Assembly (NCBI GenBank): GCA_010024525.1
Contig: RGGS01000013.1
Coordinates: forward strand, 1-12,931
DNA: 12,931 bases
Origin: Verrucomicrobiota bacterium
GTDB taxonomy: Bacteria > Verrucomicrobiota > Verrucomicrobiia > Methylacidiphilales > Verrucolacustridaceae
Direction of reading: 5' to 3'
Shown in pieces: positions 6,710 to 12,931 of this stretch. The notes beneath the pieces are model-generated. The model searched no databases and was not told where the DNA came from. It saw only the letters and a list, made by a program, of their open reading frames with translations. Every line of letters starts with the position of its first letter. Position 1 is the stretch's first letter. The translations under genes and the position numbers were made by a program.

Positions 6710-6771
6710 CAGGAGATATCCTCAAAGACGGCCTCAACCTTTTGGGGATATCCACTCTAGAAGAGATGTAA
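6706..6771 (+). pseudogene. argS: Out-of-frame remnant of the ArgRS C-terminus
   Basis: Reading from CTG 6706 to the TAA at 6769-6771 gives LT followed by GDILKDGLNLLGISTLEEM. This matches the characteristic last residues of bacterial ArgRS (pattern T-x-x-x-LK-x-GLxxLGIxTxExM, as in the E. coli protein's end). The frame differs from that of the upstream argS (5399). The two parts together lack roughly 115 codons, so this is the downstream side of a deletion junction lying near 6700-6708. The TAA here is the ancestral argS stop, 14 bp before the convergent rsfS stop. Confidence 0.85.
6715..6752. repeat. 12-bp inverted repeat over the argS remnant
   Basis: Left arm GATATCCTCAAA (6715-6726) pairs with right arm TTTGGGGATATC (6741-6752), with one G-U pair and a 14-nt loop. 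There is no T-tract on either strand, so it is not a clear intrinsic terminator. It sits between the convergent argS and rsfS and could still slow transcription. Confidence 0.4.
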
Positions 6772-6785
6772 TTCCAAAGGGGGGA

Positions 6786-7130
6786 TTACGAATCCAGCCT
6801 GGGAGCATCCCCCCACAAGTCCTCCAAGCGATAAAACTCCCTTCGGGCTGAGTTCATGACATGGACCAATACATCTCCGTAATCGAGGATGATCCACTGG
6901 CTGGCGGAATTTCCTGAAATCCGAAAAGGTCTCCGCTCCAGAGCCTCCTTCACGCCTTTCTCAATTTCACCCGCAATGGCCTTGAGGTGAGGCTCACTAT
7001 CACCCGAAACAACCAAAAAGAAGTCGGCTGGACCACCAACCTCGCGCAGATCGAGAATGACAGGATGATGAGCCTTCTTATTTTCCGCCAACTCCCGGCA
7101 CTTCTTTGACAAATCGATTGCCTCACTCAT
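6786..7130 (-). CDS. rsfS: Ribosomal silencing factor RsfS
   Basis: 114-residue cytoplasmic protein of the RsfS/Iojap family. It binds ribosomal protein L14 on the 50S subunit and blocks subunit joining when nutrients are short. Signature pieces are VILDLREVGGPADFFLVVSG (24-43), then WIILDYGDVLVHVMNSARRE (79-98), and the ending FYRLEDLWGDA, all matching the family's D-x-GD-x-x-VH and YxLExLWxDA patterns. Its ATG overlaps the nadD stop (ATGA), the common nadD-rsfS arrangement. It is the last gene of the minus-strand run and ends with TAA, 14 bp from the argS remnant stop. Confidence 0.94.
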   Translation of the reverse strand: MSEAIDLSKKCRELAENKKAHHPVILDLREVGGPADFFLVVSGDSEPHLKAIAGEIEKGVKEALERRPFRISGNSASQWIILDYGDVLVHVMNSARREFYRLEDLWGDAPRLDS

Positions 7131-7699
7131 GAGCGGTAACTCCTGCTCCGGCGGATGATTGGCTCAACCTCTGAAAGAACCATTCCCTTCACGGCACGAC
7201 CCTGCTTGAGGCGCTGGCGGATCTCACTGGCCGAAAGATCGAAACGTGCGGGCACACAAGCCATCCTCAAGCCGGCCATCGGCTTGGGAGGATGTGGCCG
7301 GGGAAATACCAGAAAACGCACCAACTTGCCGAGATCCCGATACTTCCTCCAATGGCGGATTTGAGCCCACTGATCCGACCCTAGGATCCAATCCAAACCA
7401 AAACCAGGGTACAAATCTTTCCAATGGAGGACAGTGTCAATGGAATACGATGCCCCCTGCTGCCGAATTTCCCAGTCGGAAACTTCCGCCCAAGGGCAAC
7501 CCCGGAGGCCACGCCTTAAGCATTGAAGCCGCATCGAATCCGACCCCTTGGGTGGATGCTGCTTCAAGGGAGACTGGGCACACGGAAGGAAGACGACCCG
7601 ATGGGGCTTGAACTCATCCCAGACTTTTTGTGCCACGAGAAAATGACCAATATGGAACGGATCAAAACTCCCGCCAAACAAGGCGATCCGCCGACTCAA
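7127..7699 (-). CDS. nadD: Nicotinate-nucleotide adenylyltransferase
   Basis: Transfers AMP from ATP to nicotinate mononucleotide, making deamido-NAD+ in NAD biosynthesis. 190 residues, normal length. The nucleotidyltransferase start ALFGGSFDPFHIGH (6-19) carries the (T/H)xGH motif. YSIDTV (85-90), LGSDQW (106-111) and the C-terminal SASEIR (156-161) are the other family landmarks. The start is TTG 7699 because GGSFDP lies only nine codons in and no other start precedes it. That TTG overlaps the stop of the upstream export gene (TTGA). Its own stop overlaps rsfS (ATGA). It is therefore translated as part of the polysaccharide-export run, an unusual setting. Confidence 0.95.
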   Translation of the reverse strand: MSRRIALFGGSFDPFHIGHFLVAQKVWDEFKPHRVVFLPCAQSPLKQHPPKGSDSMRLQCLRRGLRGCPWAEVSDWEIRQQGASYSIDTVLHWKDLYPGFGLDWILGSDQWAQIRHWRKYRDLGKLVRFLVFPRPHPPKPMAGLRMACVPARFDLSASEIRQRLKQGRAVKGMVLSEVEPIIRRSRSYRS

Positions 7700-8391
7700 A
7701 AGATACTCCGGTCCACCTGAATCTTGTCGTTGGGGGTTAGCTTGATGTCCCGCCCCTGATCCGCCTGGATTTCCTTGGCATTGAATTCCCGCGTGATGCC
7801 TCCCTGGGTTAATTTGACTTTGCGCCGATTGGCGAAGTCCGTGAATCCCCCGCAGGCGGCCACGGCACCCATGGCCGTAAGGTCCTTGGTGTAGGGTACC
7901 CGTTGCGGCATGCGCACCTCGCCCGTCACATCGACGAACCGTTGTTCCTTGAGATCAACCGTAACGTTGGGATTGGTAAAGATCTCCTGCTTGATGTACG
8001 TGGCCTCGATCTGTTTCTTAAGTTGAACCGTGGTCGCATTGGCCGCGGATAGGCTTCCGATGTAAGGCATGGAGATTTTTCCACTCTCATCGATTTTCAC
8101 CTCAAAGATGCCCTGATCCGCCGTGGGCACTCCGGTGAGTCGAATGATGATGGTGTCGCCAATCCGAAGGAGATCGCTGACATCCAGACCGGTGGTTCCG
8201 TTTTCAGGAGTCTGAACCGGGGTTCCGGGAACGGAACCGGACATCGGATCGGGCAAACGCGGAGGAACGGGCGCCGCAACTACATTGGTCTCAAAGGCAG
8301 ATGTGCTGCCACCACTTAGGGTCAAGGACTGGGCAAAAGTGTCCAACGCCAAACCGACTCCGAGACAAAGAATGAAATACGGAATCTTCAA
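7696..8391 (-). CDS. Wza-like polysaccharide biosynthesis/export protein (Poly_export + SLBB)
   Basis: 231-residue exported protein. N-terminal signal peptide MKIPYFILCLGVGLALDTFA, probably cut before QS (residue 21). A Pro-rich linker follows (40-66). The Poly_export domain spans about 69-148 (LRIGDTIIIRLTG, ISMPYIGSL, FTNPNVTVDL). One SLBB domain spans about 152-228 (RFVDVTGEVRMPQRVPY, AVAACGGFTDFANRRKV). OPX proteins form the periplasmic/outer-membrane conduit for exopolysaccharide. There is no lipobox cysteine and only one SLBB, with no C-terminal helix domain. It is thus far smaller than E. coli Wza (about 380 residues) and may need a partner to cross the outer membrane. Start is TTG 8391, 5 bp after the kinase gene. 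Its stop overlaps the nadD start. Confidence 0.88.
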   Translation of the reverse strand: MKIPYFILCLGVGLALDTFAQSLTLSGGSTSAFETNVVAAPVPPRLPDPMSGSVPGTPVQTPENGTTGLDVSDLLRIGDTIIIRLTGVPTADQGIFEVKIDESGKISMPYIGSLSAANATTVQLKKQIEATYIKQEIFTNPNVTVDLKEQRFVDVTGEVRMPQRVPYTKDLTAMGAVAACGGFTDFANRRKVKLTQGGITREFNAKEIQADQGRDIKLTPNDKIQVDRSIF

Positions 8392-8396
8392 ATTTT

Positions 8397-10712
8397 CTAG
8401 AACCGGTCTTCCTCTTGAGGGGGACGGATATAGGTAACCTTGGGCGGTTCCTCGAAAGAGGAAATCGGTTCACTCCCCACCGTATCGGAGGTGGAGTCGA
8501 CTGGGGAGGAGTCCGTCTGCGCCACGACCGCAGAGGATGGGGTTTCAACCCTCTTTTTTCCCCTGGGCATACGTCGCTTGTACCCATACTGGGTGGAATA
8601 CCCCGCATAGTAATAGTAGTTGTCATCCGTTTTGATGTTCACGTTATTGAGAATCACCCCGAACAGTTTGCCGCCGACTTCATCAATCACGCGCTTTGCC
8701 CGCATCGACACATTTCGGGGATATCGGCGGTGTTGAATCAGCAACAGGGTCACATCCACTTCCTGGCAAACCACCGATGCGTCGCTGATCCCCAAAACAG
8801 GAGGTGAATCCACAACGATCACATCATAGTTGGTGCGGCAGATTTCCAGAAGTGACCCGAAACGCGCGCGACTGAATCCCCCCAACTCGTCGGGACCGAG
8901 ACTCCCGGCAGTAAGAATCTCCATGTTTGGCACCGAGGTGGTTTGAATCAATTCATCCAGGGAAGCCTGCCCGGCGAGCCACTCTCCCAAACCAAGGGTG
9001 TTTTCCAAGCCGACGGCGTTGTGCATGGTGGGCCTGCGAATATCGGCATCGATCACCAGAACTTTCATTCCGCTTTGGGCGCAAACCCAGGCCAGATTGA
9101 ACGAGGTGGTGGACTTCCCCTCGCCCGGGCCGCCGCTCAACACGGTAATGGAACGGGCAATATCCCTGGAGCCGGTCAGGTTTAGTTTGGCGCTGAGGAT
9201 TCTATATCCCTCGGCGAATCGGGAACTCGGGTCATCCATCGAAAGAAACTTCGCCCCCTTGGGGATGACAGCCAAGACACTCACCCCAAGGTACTTTTCG
9301 ACTTCATCCATCGTCTTGATGCTGGTGTCCAAATATTCGATGAAAAAAGCCAGGCTCAACCCGAGAACCAAACCCACCACCATGCTAAGAGCAAGGTTGA
9401 GCTTGAGATTGGGCTTGATGGGACGGACGGATGCTTCCGCTTTGTTCACGATCTGAACTGGGCGTGTTTCGATTTTGGACTCAACGGACTGCTGTCGATA
9501 CCTGGAGGTCAGGACGTCCAGCAGTTGGCTTTGTGTCTCCATATCCCTCCTCGCCTCATTATAAGGGGCCAGCCGGTCTGTGCGGTCCGTCCGCAATTTC
9601 TCCCGCAAATCGGAAACCTCTTTTTCCAAAGATTCCACCTTGGCTTGGGCGACACTCAGATCAATGGACAAGGCGCGACGAACTCCGGATATCAGCTTGT
9701 TCAGCTGATCTCTTCGCTCGGTGACCACGCGGATGGCCGCCTCCATCTCCGGATGCTTTTTTCCATAACCCTGCTTTTGCATTTGGGCCACATTTTGCAG
9801 GGCTTGGAGATACTGCTGCTTGGTGGACGCGGTCGTGCTGTCCTCCAGATTGAGCGCCGGCAGGGTGGATTCAAGCTGCTCAATGCTGAGGTCGGCCACC
9901 TTTTCCAAGCGCACCTTCCGGGAGATCATGTCTGCCCGCAATTCACTGAGCTGGGTCTCCTTCCTTTGAATCTCCATGTCCGCCAACGTGGTCGATTGGA
10001 CTTGGGCGGAGGCACCCGGCAATTCATCGATCTTAAGCTCTTTTCGTAGCTTCTCGATTTTGGCAGCGGATTCCGACACAAGTTTTTTCTGTTTTTCCAC
10101 TTCGCCTTCCAGCGCCTTCAGTCCGGCGTCACTTCTCCCGCTGATCTCATTCCGCCGGGTCTCCTCATAGGCATCGGCGATGGTGTTGGCAAAAAGGGCC
10201 GCCTCCTCGGGCTTCTGACTGGTGCAGACAATCTCGATCAGCTTGGTGTTGCGAAAGGGGCGGACCTCCAGATTGCTTTTGCGGAAGATCTGAAAGGCCT
10301 GATCATCACTCAGCGAGCCCTCCGGGAGTTCCATCTGCTTGGCCAATCGCCCTGCAATATCCAACTTCTGAATGACAGGATAGAGAACCTTTTTACTCTG
10401 AATCATCTCAAATTCGGTCTGAAAGAAAATGGGATCGAAACCATCCATCGTGGCTTGAAAGACCTGAAGGTCGCGATTCTCTTTCTCCACCCTCAGAACG
10501 GCTGAGGATTCATAGATTTTTGGCTGCAACTTGGTCACGACATATCCGGTGACCATAACCAAAACAAGAATCGTGACCGAGGTCGGCCAACGATTCTTGA
10601 TGACCCTCCAAAGATCGTTTACATGAAAGGAGGATTCATTGGAACTTGCTGTTCCATAACCATATCCATAGCCGTAGGCCGGTTGGGGCTGGTTAGGTTG
10701 ACCATCAATCAC
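8397..10712 (-). CDS. Wzc-like polysaccharide co-polymerase / bacterial tyrosine kinase
   Basis: 771-residue inner-membrane protein controlling chain length and export of surface polysaccharide. Order: a Gly/Tyr-rich N-terminus (YGYGYGYG at 13-20), Wzz segment with TM1 about 44-62, long periplasmic coiled coil about 190-410, TM2 about 439-459, then the BY-kinase domain. Kinase landmarks: EGYRILSAKL (501-510), Walker A GGPGEGKST (527-535), Walker A' VLVIDADIRRP (551-561), Walker B VIVVDSPP (631-638). A tyrosine cluster Y699-Y702, Y705, Y709 and Y711 is the probable autophosphorylation site. It is followed by a further 60-residue Ser/Pro/Glu-rich tail, whereas the E. coli cluster is at the very end. 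No tyrosine phosphatase gene is beside it. Start GTG 10712, 35 bp after the beta-barrel gene. Confidence 0.95.
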   Translation of the reverse strand: MIDGQPNQPQPAYGYGYGYGTASSNESSFHVNDLWRVIKNRWPTSVTILVLVMVTGYVVTKLQPKIYESSAVLRVEKENRDLQVFQATMDGFDPIFFQTEFEMIQSKKVLYPVIQKLDIAGRLAKQMELPEGSLSDDQAFQIFRKSNLEVRPFRNTKLIEIVCTSQKPEEAALFANTIADAYEETRRNEISGRSDAGLKALEGEVEKQKKLVSESAAKIEKLRKELKIDELPGASAQVQSTTLADMEIQRKETQLSELRADMISRKVRLEKVADLSIEQLESTLPALNLEDSTTASTKQQYLQALQNVAQMQKQGYGKKHPEMEAAIRVVTERRDQLNKLISGVRRALSIDLSVAQAKVESLEKEVSDLREKLRTDRTDRLAPYNEARRDMETQSQLLDVLTSRYRQQSVESKIETRPVQIVNKAEASVRPIKPNLKLNLALSMVVGLVLGLSLAFFIEYLDTSIKTMDEVEKYLGVSVLAVIPKGAKFLSMDDPSSRFAEGYRILSAKLNLTGSRDIARSITVLSGGPGEGKSTTSFNLAWVCAQSGMKVLVIDADIRRPTMHNAVGLENTLGLGEWLAGQASLDELIQTTSVPNMEILTAGSLGPDELGGFSRARFGSLLEICRTNYDVIVVDSPPVLGISDASVVCQEVDVTLLLIQHRRYPRNVSMRAKRVIDEVGGKLFGVILNNVNIKTDDNYYYYAGYSTQYGYKRRMPRGKKRVETPSSAVVAQTDSSPVDSTSDTVGSEPISSFEEPPKVTYIRPPQEEDRF

Positions 10713-10747
10713 AAGGAAAGTTTAGCTTGGGCCAGCGCTTTCCGCAA

Positions 10748-12145
10748 TCAGTAGGTTCCCCTTAGGCCAATGTAGACCTGGTTTCTCGTATAACTTCCTG
10801 AATTCCCGTTGTTTTCATCAAAATACGATCCGTAGCTTGTGTAGGCCCAGCCAAGCTCAGCCGAGAGGTATGGCGTGAATGCGTAGGCAAACTTACAATT
10901 ATAAGTTACGGTGGTTTGTTGCCCACTCCCTTGATAAACGGCTCCATTGAAAAGATTCTGAGTCTGTTCTTGCGTCAGGTTGGGGGAGAAAGTGGCCAGA
11001 TTGATGTAAAAACTTTGTATGACCGAGAGCTTATCGGTGAAGCAATGATCCCAGTTCAGGTTCAGGGTGTAACCTTGCGAATCCGAGATTGTGGCAAAGT
11101 TTGACTGCTGAACTTGCATGGAAAATCCCGCGGAGGCAAAACTGCGCTGGTCGTAGTTCCAGGTGCCGGAGAGAGATGCAAATGGGTAAGCCTGAATCTC
11201 AAGCTCCCCGCTGCCTACTCCCCCCGCCGAGATGACGTTGGAATTATCCGCCAACCCGTAGTTATCGTTCAATTGGATGCCTGCTCGGCCGCTAAAGAAA
11301 ATAGTCGGAGTAAAGGTCTGATCTGCTCCCAAAGAGAAGGCGACCTGCTGGTTATCCCGAAAGCCCTGGTCGTTTTGATAATCGTAGATTTGATAATCCA
11401 CGGAAAAAGTGCCCACGGTTTCAGGGGTAAAATCCAGGCGAAATTGCTGAAAAATCCCGTTGTTCATGTAATTCGAATTGCCGGCACTCCCCGATTGGAT
11501 CGATGTGGTTCCATTCCCGCTCGACTGGTAGCTCGATGGTCCATCCGAGTTTAAGATGGAGTTGTTCCACCTTGTGAGCATGGAGAGACGGTCTGTGACC
11601 CGGTAATCACCCTGGATGGTGCCCAGATTATTGATGAATCCCTGAGTTTGTGTGACCGGAGCAAGACCCACCTGAACCAACTGAGCCAAGGGTTGTTCGC
11701 TATACAAGAAGTTGTCGGACACCGTTAATTGGACGCGCGGATCGAAAGCATAGGTATAACGTCCGATAAAATTATGGCTGTACTGAATGTCGTAGGATTG
11801 ATTGATGCTGGCAAAGTACGTGCCGGTAAAATCGTAGCGGAGCGCCAAGTCTGCCTGAAGCCCGATATAATTGTAACCTAACGACGGTTGAATGGAGGTG
11901 TACGTCGAGGACATGGGTTCCTGTCCTGAGTTTCCGTTCGATGTGTTGGGGGTATATGGCATGGTCAACGGGTTACTATCGTATCCTTCCCTTAGCGCCA
12001 CCGTTGCCGAAAATGGCTTATTGCCGGTCTGACCAGCTGAGCCCTCAATTTGGGAAAGTGCAGTTTGGGAAAAAACTACCCCAAAAAACAACAGAGTGAC
12101 TTCCCAACGGAAACCCCGAGCCCCACTTGATTGCAGCCCTGCCAT
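10748..12145 (-). CDS. Outer-membrane beta-barrel protein of the polysaccharide export cassette
   Basis: 465-residue protein with a signal peptide (hydrophobic VTLLFFGVVF, cut around ALS at residues 29-31). The rest consists of alternating beta strands rich in Asn, Gln, Ser, Tyr and Gly, with aromatic girdle residues. It ends VYIGLRGTY, where a terminal aromatic residue is typical of BAM-assembled barrels. The opening ATVALREGYDSNPL resembles the first strand of outer-membrane proteins found in exosortase/EPS loci; that is a family impression only. It precedes the kinase and export genes on the same strand. Inferred role: the outer-membrane channel or anchor for the polysaccharide. This would fit the small OPX partner lacking its own membrane-spanning domain. 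ATG 12145 is the first gene after a 127-bp AT-rich gap. Confidence 0.85.
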   Translation of the reverse strand: MAGLQSSGARGFRWEVTLLFFGVVFSQTALSQIEGSAGQTGNKPFSATVALREGYDSNPLTMPYTPNTSNGNSGQEPMSSTYTSIQPSLGYNYIGLQADLALRYDFTGTYFASINQSYDIQYSHNFIGRYTYAFDPRVQLTVSDNFLYSEQPLAQLVQVGLAPVTQTQGFINNLGTIQGDYRVTDRLSMLTRWNNSILNSDGPSSYQSSGNGTTSIQSGSAGNSNYMNNGIFQQFRLDFTPETVGTFSVDYQIYDYQNDQGFRDNQQVAFSLGADQTFTPTIFFSGRAGIQLNDNYGLADNSNVISAGGVGSGELEIQAYPFASLSGTWNYDQRSFASAGFSMQVQQSNFATISDSQGYTLNLNWDHCFTDKLSVIQSFYINLATFSPNLTQEQTQNLFNGAVYQGSGQQTTVTYNCKFAYAFTPYLSAELGWAYTSYGSYFDENNGNSGSYTRNQVYIGLRGTY

Positions 12146-12192
12146 CTACCAAATCTTGTGCCTTTTTCTTGATATTCAACCAAAAGACACCA

Positions 12193-12222
12193 CCTATAGT
12201 AATTCATGTTTGGAACTTGCAA
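12193..12222 (-). promoter_or_regulatory. Candidate sigma-70-type promoter for the export operon
   Basis: Minus strand, 48-77 bp upstream of the beta-barrel ATG: TTGCAA (12222-12217) and TATAGG (12198-12193), spaced 18 bp, each matching four of six consensus bases. The surrounding gap (12146-12272) is markedly more AT-rich than the genes. It also holds an 8-bp inverted repeat, TAATTCAT (12200-12207) and ATGAATTA (12242-12249), flanking the -35 box. Confidence 0.35.
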
Positions 12223-12272
12223 ATAACTCATGAACTAAAATATGAATTAGGAGGCATTGCTTTCACAATCAG

Positions 12273-12931
12273 CTAGTTCCACCTTTTTTGTACAGAAAGT
12301 AGCAAATAGTCGTTATTGGGTGGCAGTGAGGTGGCAAAGGCTTGCGGGAGGTCTGGTGGTTTTTGACGCCGAATCAAATCAGCCCAAGCACTCCATTCTG
12401 AGTTATCATTCAACATCTCACTGTACATTTTCACATCGGAACTCACGGGGGTAAACAGGATGCTAAAGACAGGATTGATCCGATCGTGGATTTTCAGGAA
12501 ATCCTCACGGGTAGCCGGAATCCAAAGGCTGGGCACGTTGGCATACCAAGCTTCCGCCCAAGGCAAGTCGGCGGCCTGCAACTCATTGGTCTCAAACCAG
12601 GAGCGCATAAAAATAAAAATAGGAGGATACGTGGGAGGATAAGAAAATGGCGGAGGCTCCGGAAGCGACAGACGAACAAGAGTCGGCCAACAAACGAATA
12701 AGGCAACCACGCAGGCAAGAAGCTGGCCTAGCAATTCAACCTGGAACTTCCATCGGTCGATCACGATCCAAAGAAACGCGGCCCCATACACGCAGACCAT
12801 GGGAAGCAAAGCAATGAGGGCTTTCGTTCCGGCACCGTCCCCTCCCCGGACCACGAAAGCTAAGGCCAAACAAAGCAAAATGGCCACCAAACCCCAAACC
12901 GTCCTGCCGGCAGCAGCCGACCTTTGCCGAA
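12273..12931 (-). CDS. 3' end of a multi-pass membrane protein, possibly a GT39/ArnT-like glycosyltransferase
   Basis: The frame is open to the window edge; TTG 12890 is not the true start, since in-frame codons continue to 12931 without a stop. About 219 C-terminal residues are visible. There are at least three hydrophobic segments (LVAILLCLALAFVV; KALIALLPMVCVYGAAFLWIV; LLGQLLACVVALFVCW). A soluble C-terminal part follows, containing DLPWAEAWYANVPSLWIP and ending VQKRWN. Large hydrophobic proteins with a soluble C-terminal domain that mention a D-x-PW-x-x-AWY stretch recall polyprenol-phosphate-dependent glycosyltransferases, but no catalytic part is in the window. It lies on the same strand as the export operon, 127 bp upstream, so a role in surface glycan synthesis is plausible but unproven. 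Confidence 0.6.
   Translation of the reverse strand, partial: RQRSAAAGRTVWGLVAILLCLALAFVVRGGDGAGTKALIALLPMVCVYGAAFLWIVIDRWKFQVELLGQLLACVVALFVCWPTLVRLSLPEPPPFSYPPTYPPIFIFMRSWFETNELQAADLPWAEAWYANVPSLWIPATREDFLKIHDRINPVFSILFTPVSSDVKMYSEMLNDNSEWSAWADLIRRQKPPDLPQAFATSLPPNNDYLLLSVQKRWN

Noticed and set aside
6666..6851. Open frame beginning MSPDRRYPQRRPQ as a small gene after argS
   Set aside because: Another frame of the same stretch gives the recognisable ArgRS C-terminus, and the 3' half is antisense to rsfS.
9525..10049. 174-residue open frame on the + strand inside the Wzc-like gene
   Set aside because: Fully antisense to the strongly supported coiled-coil region. Low-complexity Leu/Gly-rich translation without a recognisable domain.
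1..12931. CRISPR array, tRNA/rRNA, IS element or prophage
   Set aside because: No regularly spaced repeats, tRNA-like cloverleaf, transposase/integrase motifs or phage proteins were seen in either strand.

Overview
The window looks like chromosomal DNA of a Gram-negative, LPS-producing bacterium. The supporting genes are kdsA, lptC, lptA and lptB, plus a Wza/Wzc-type polysaccharide export set. The small diverged LptC/LptA proteins, the HELTH membrane protein and the gene neighbourhood suggest the PVC group, probably Verrucomicrobiota. That placement is an impression from protein sequence, not a computed result. Genes are tightly packed, several start with GTG or TTG, and strong Shine-Dalgarno motifs are rare.

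Layout. Positions 1-2345 (+) hold the 3' part of kdsA followed by lptC, lptA and lptB, with overlapping or near-abutting ends. They form one unit for Kdo synthesis and LPS transport. pyrF (-) converges on lptB and overlaps it by 28 bp. pyrF and ispE (+) diverge across about 27 bp. ispE converges on rpsT (-) with a 4-bp overlap. From 4230 on the + strand come a multi-pass membrane protein with a HELTH zinc-protease motif, a PTS EIIA/PtsN-like protein and argS. The minus strand from 12145 down to 6786 is a compact run: an outer-membrane beta-barrel protein, a Wzc-like co-polymerase/tyrosine kinase, a small Wza-like export protein, nadD and rsfS. The right edge holds the 3' end of a large membrane protein, also on the minus strand.

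The most striking observation is that argS is broken. Its reading frame stops just after the catalytic domain. The last ~20 residues of a normal ArgRS C-terminus are still present immediately downstream in another frame (6706-6771). This indicates an internal, frame-shifting deletion that removed nearly all of the DALR anticodon-binding domain. ArgRS is essential, so either another argS exists elsewhere, or the deletion is a sequence/assembly artefact.

The second theme is the exopolysaccharide export cassette. Its kinase carries its tyrosine cluster about 60 residues before the C-terminus instead of at the end. Its export protein lacks a lipobox. The cassette runs by overlapping stop/start codons straight into nadD and rsfS, which may tie NAD synthesis and ribosome silencing to surface-polymer expression. 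I see no CRISPR array, tRNA, rRNA, insertion sequence or phage gene.
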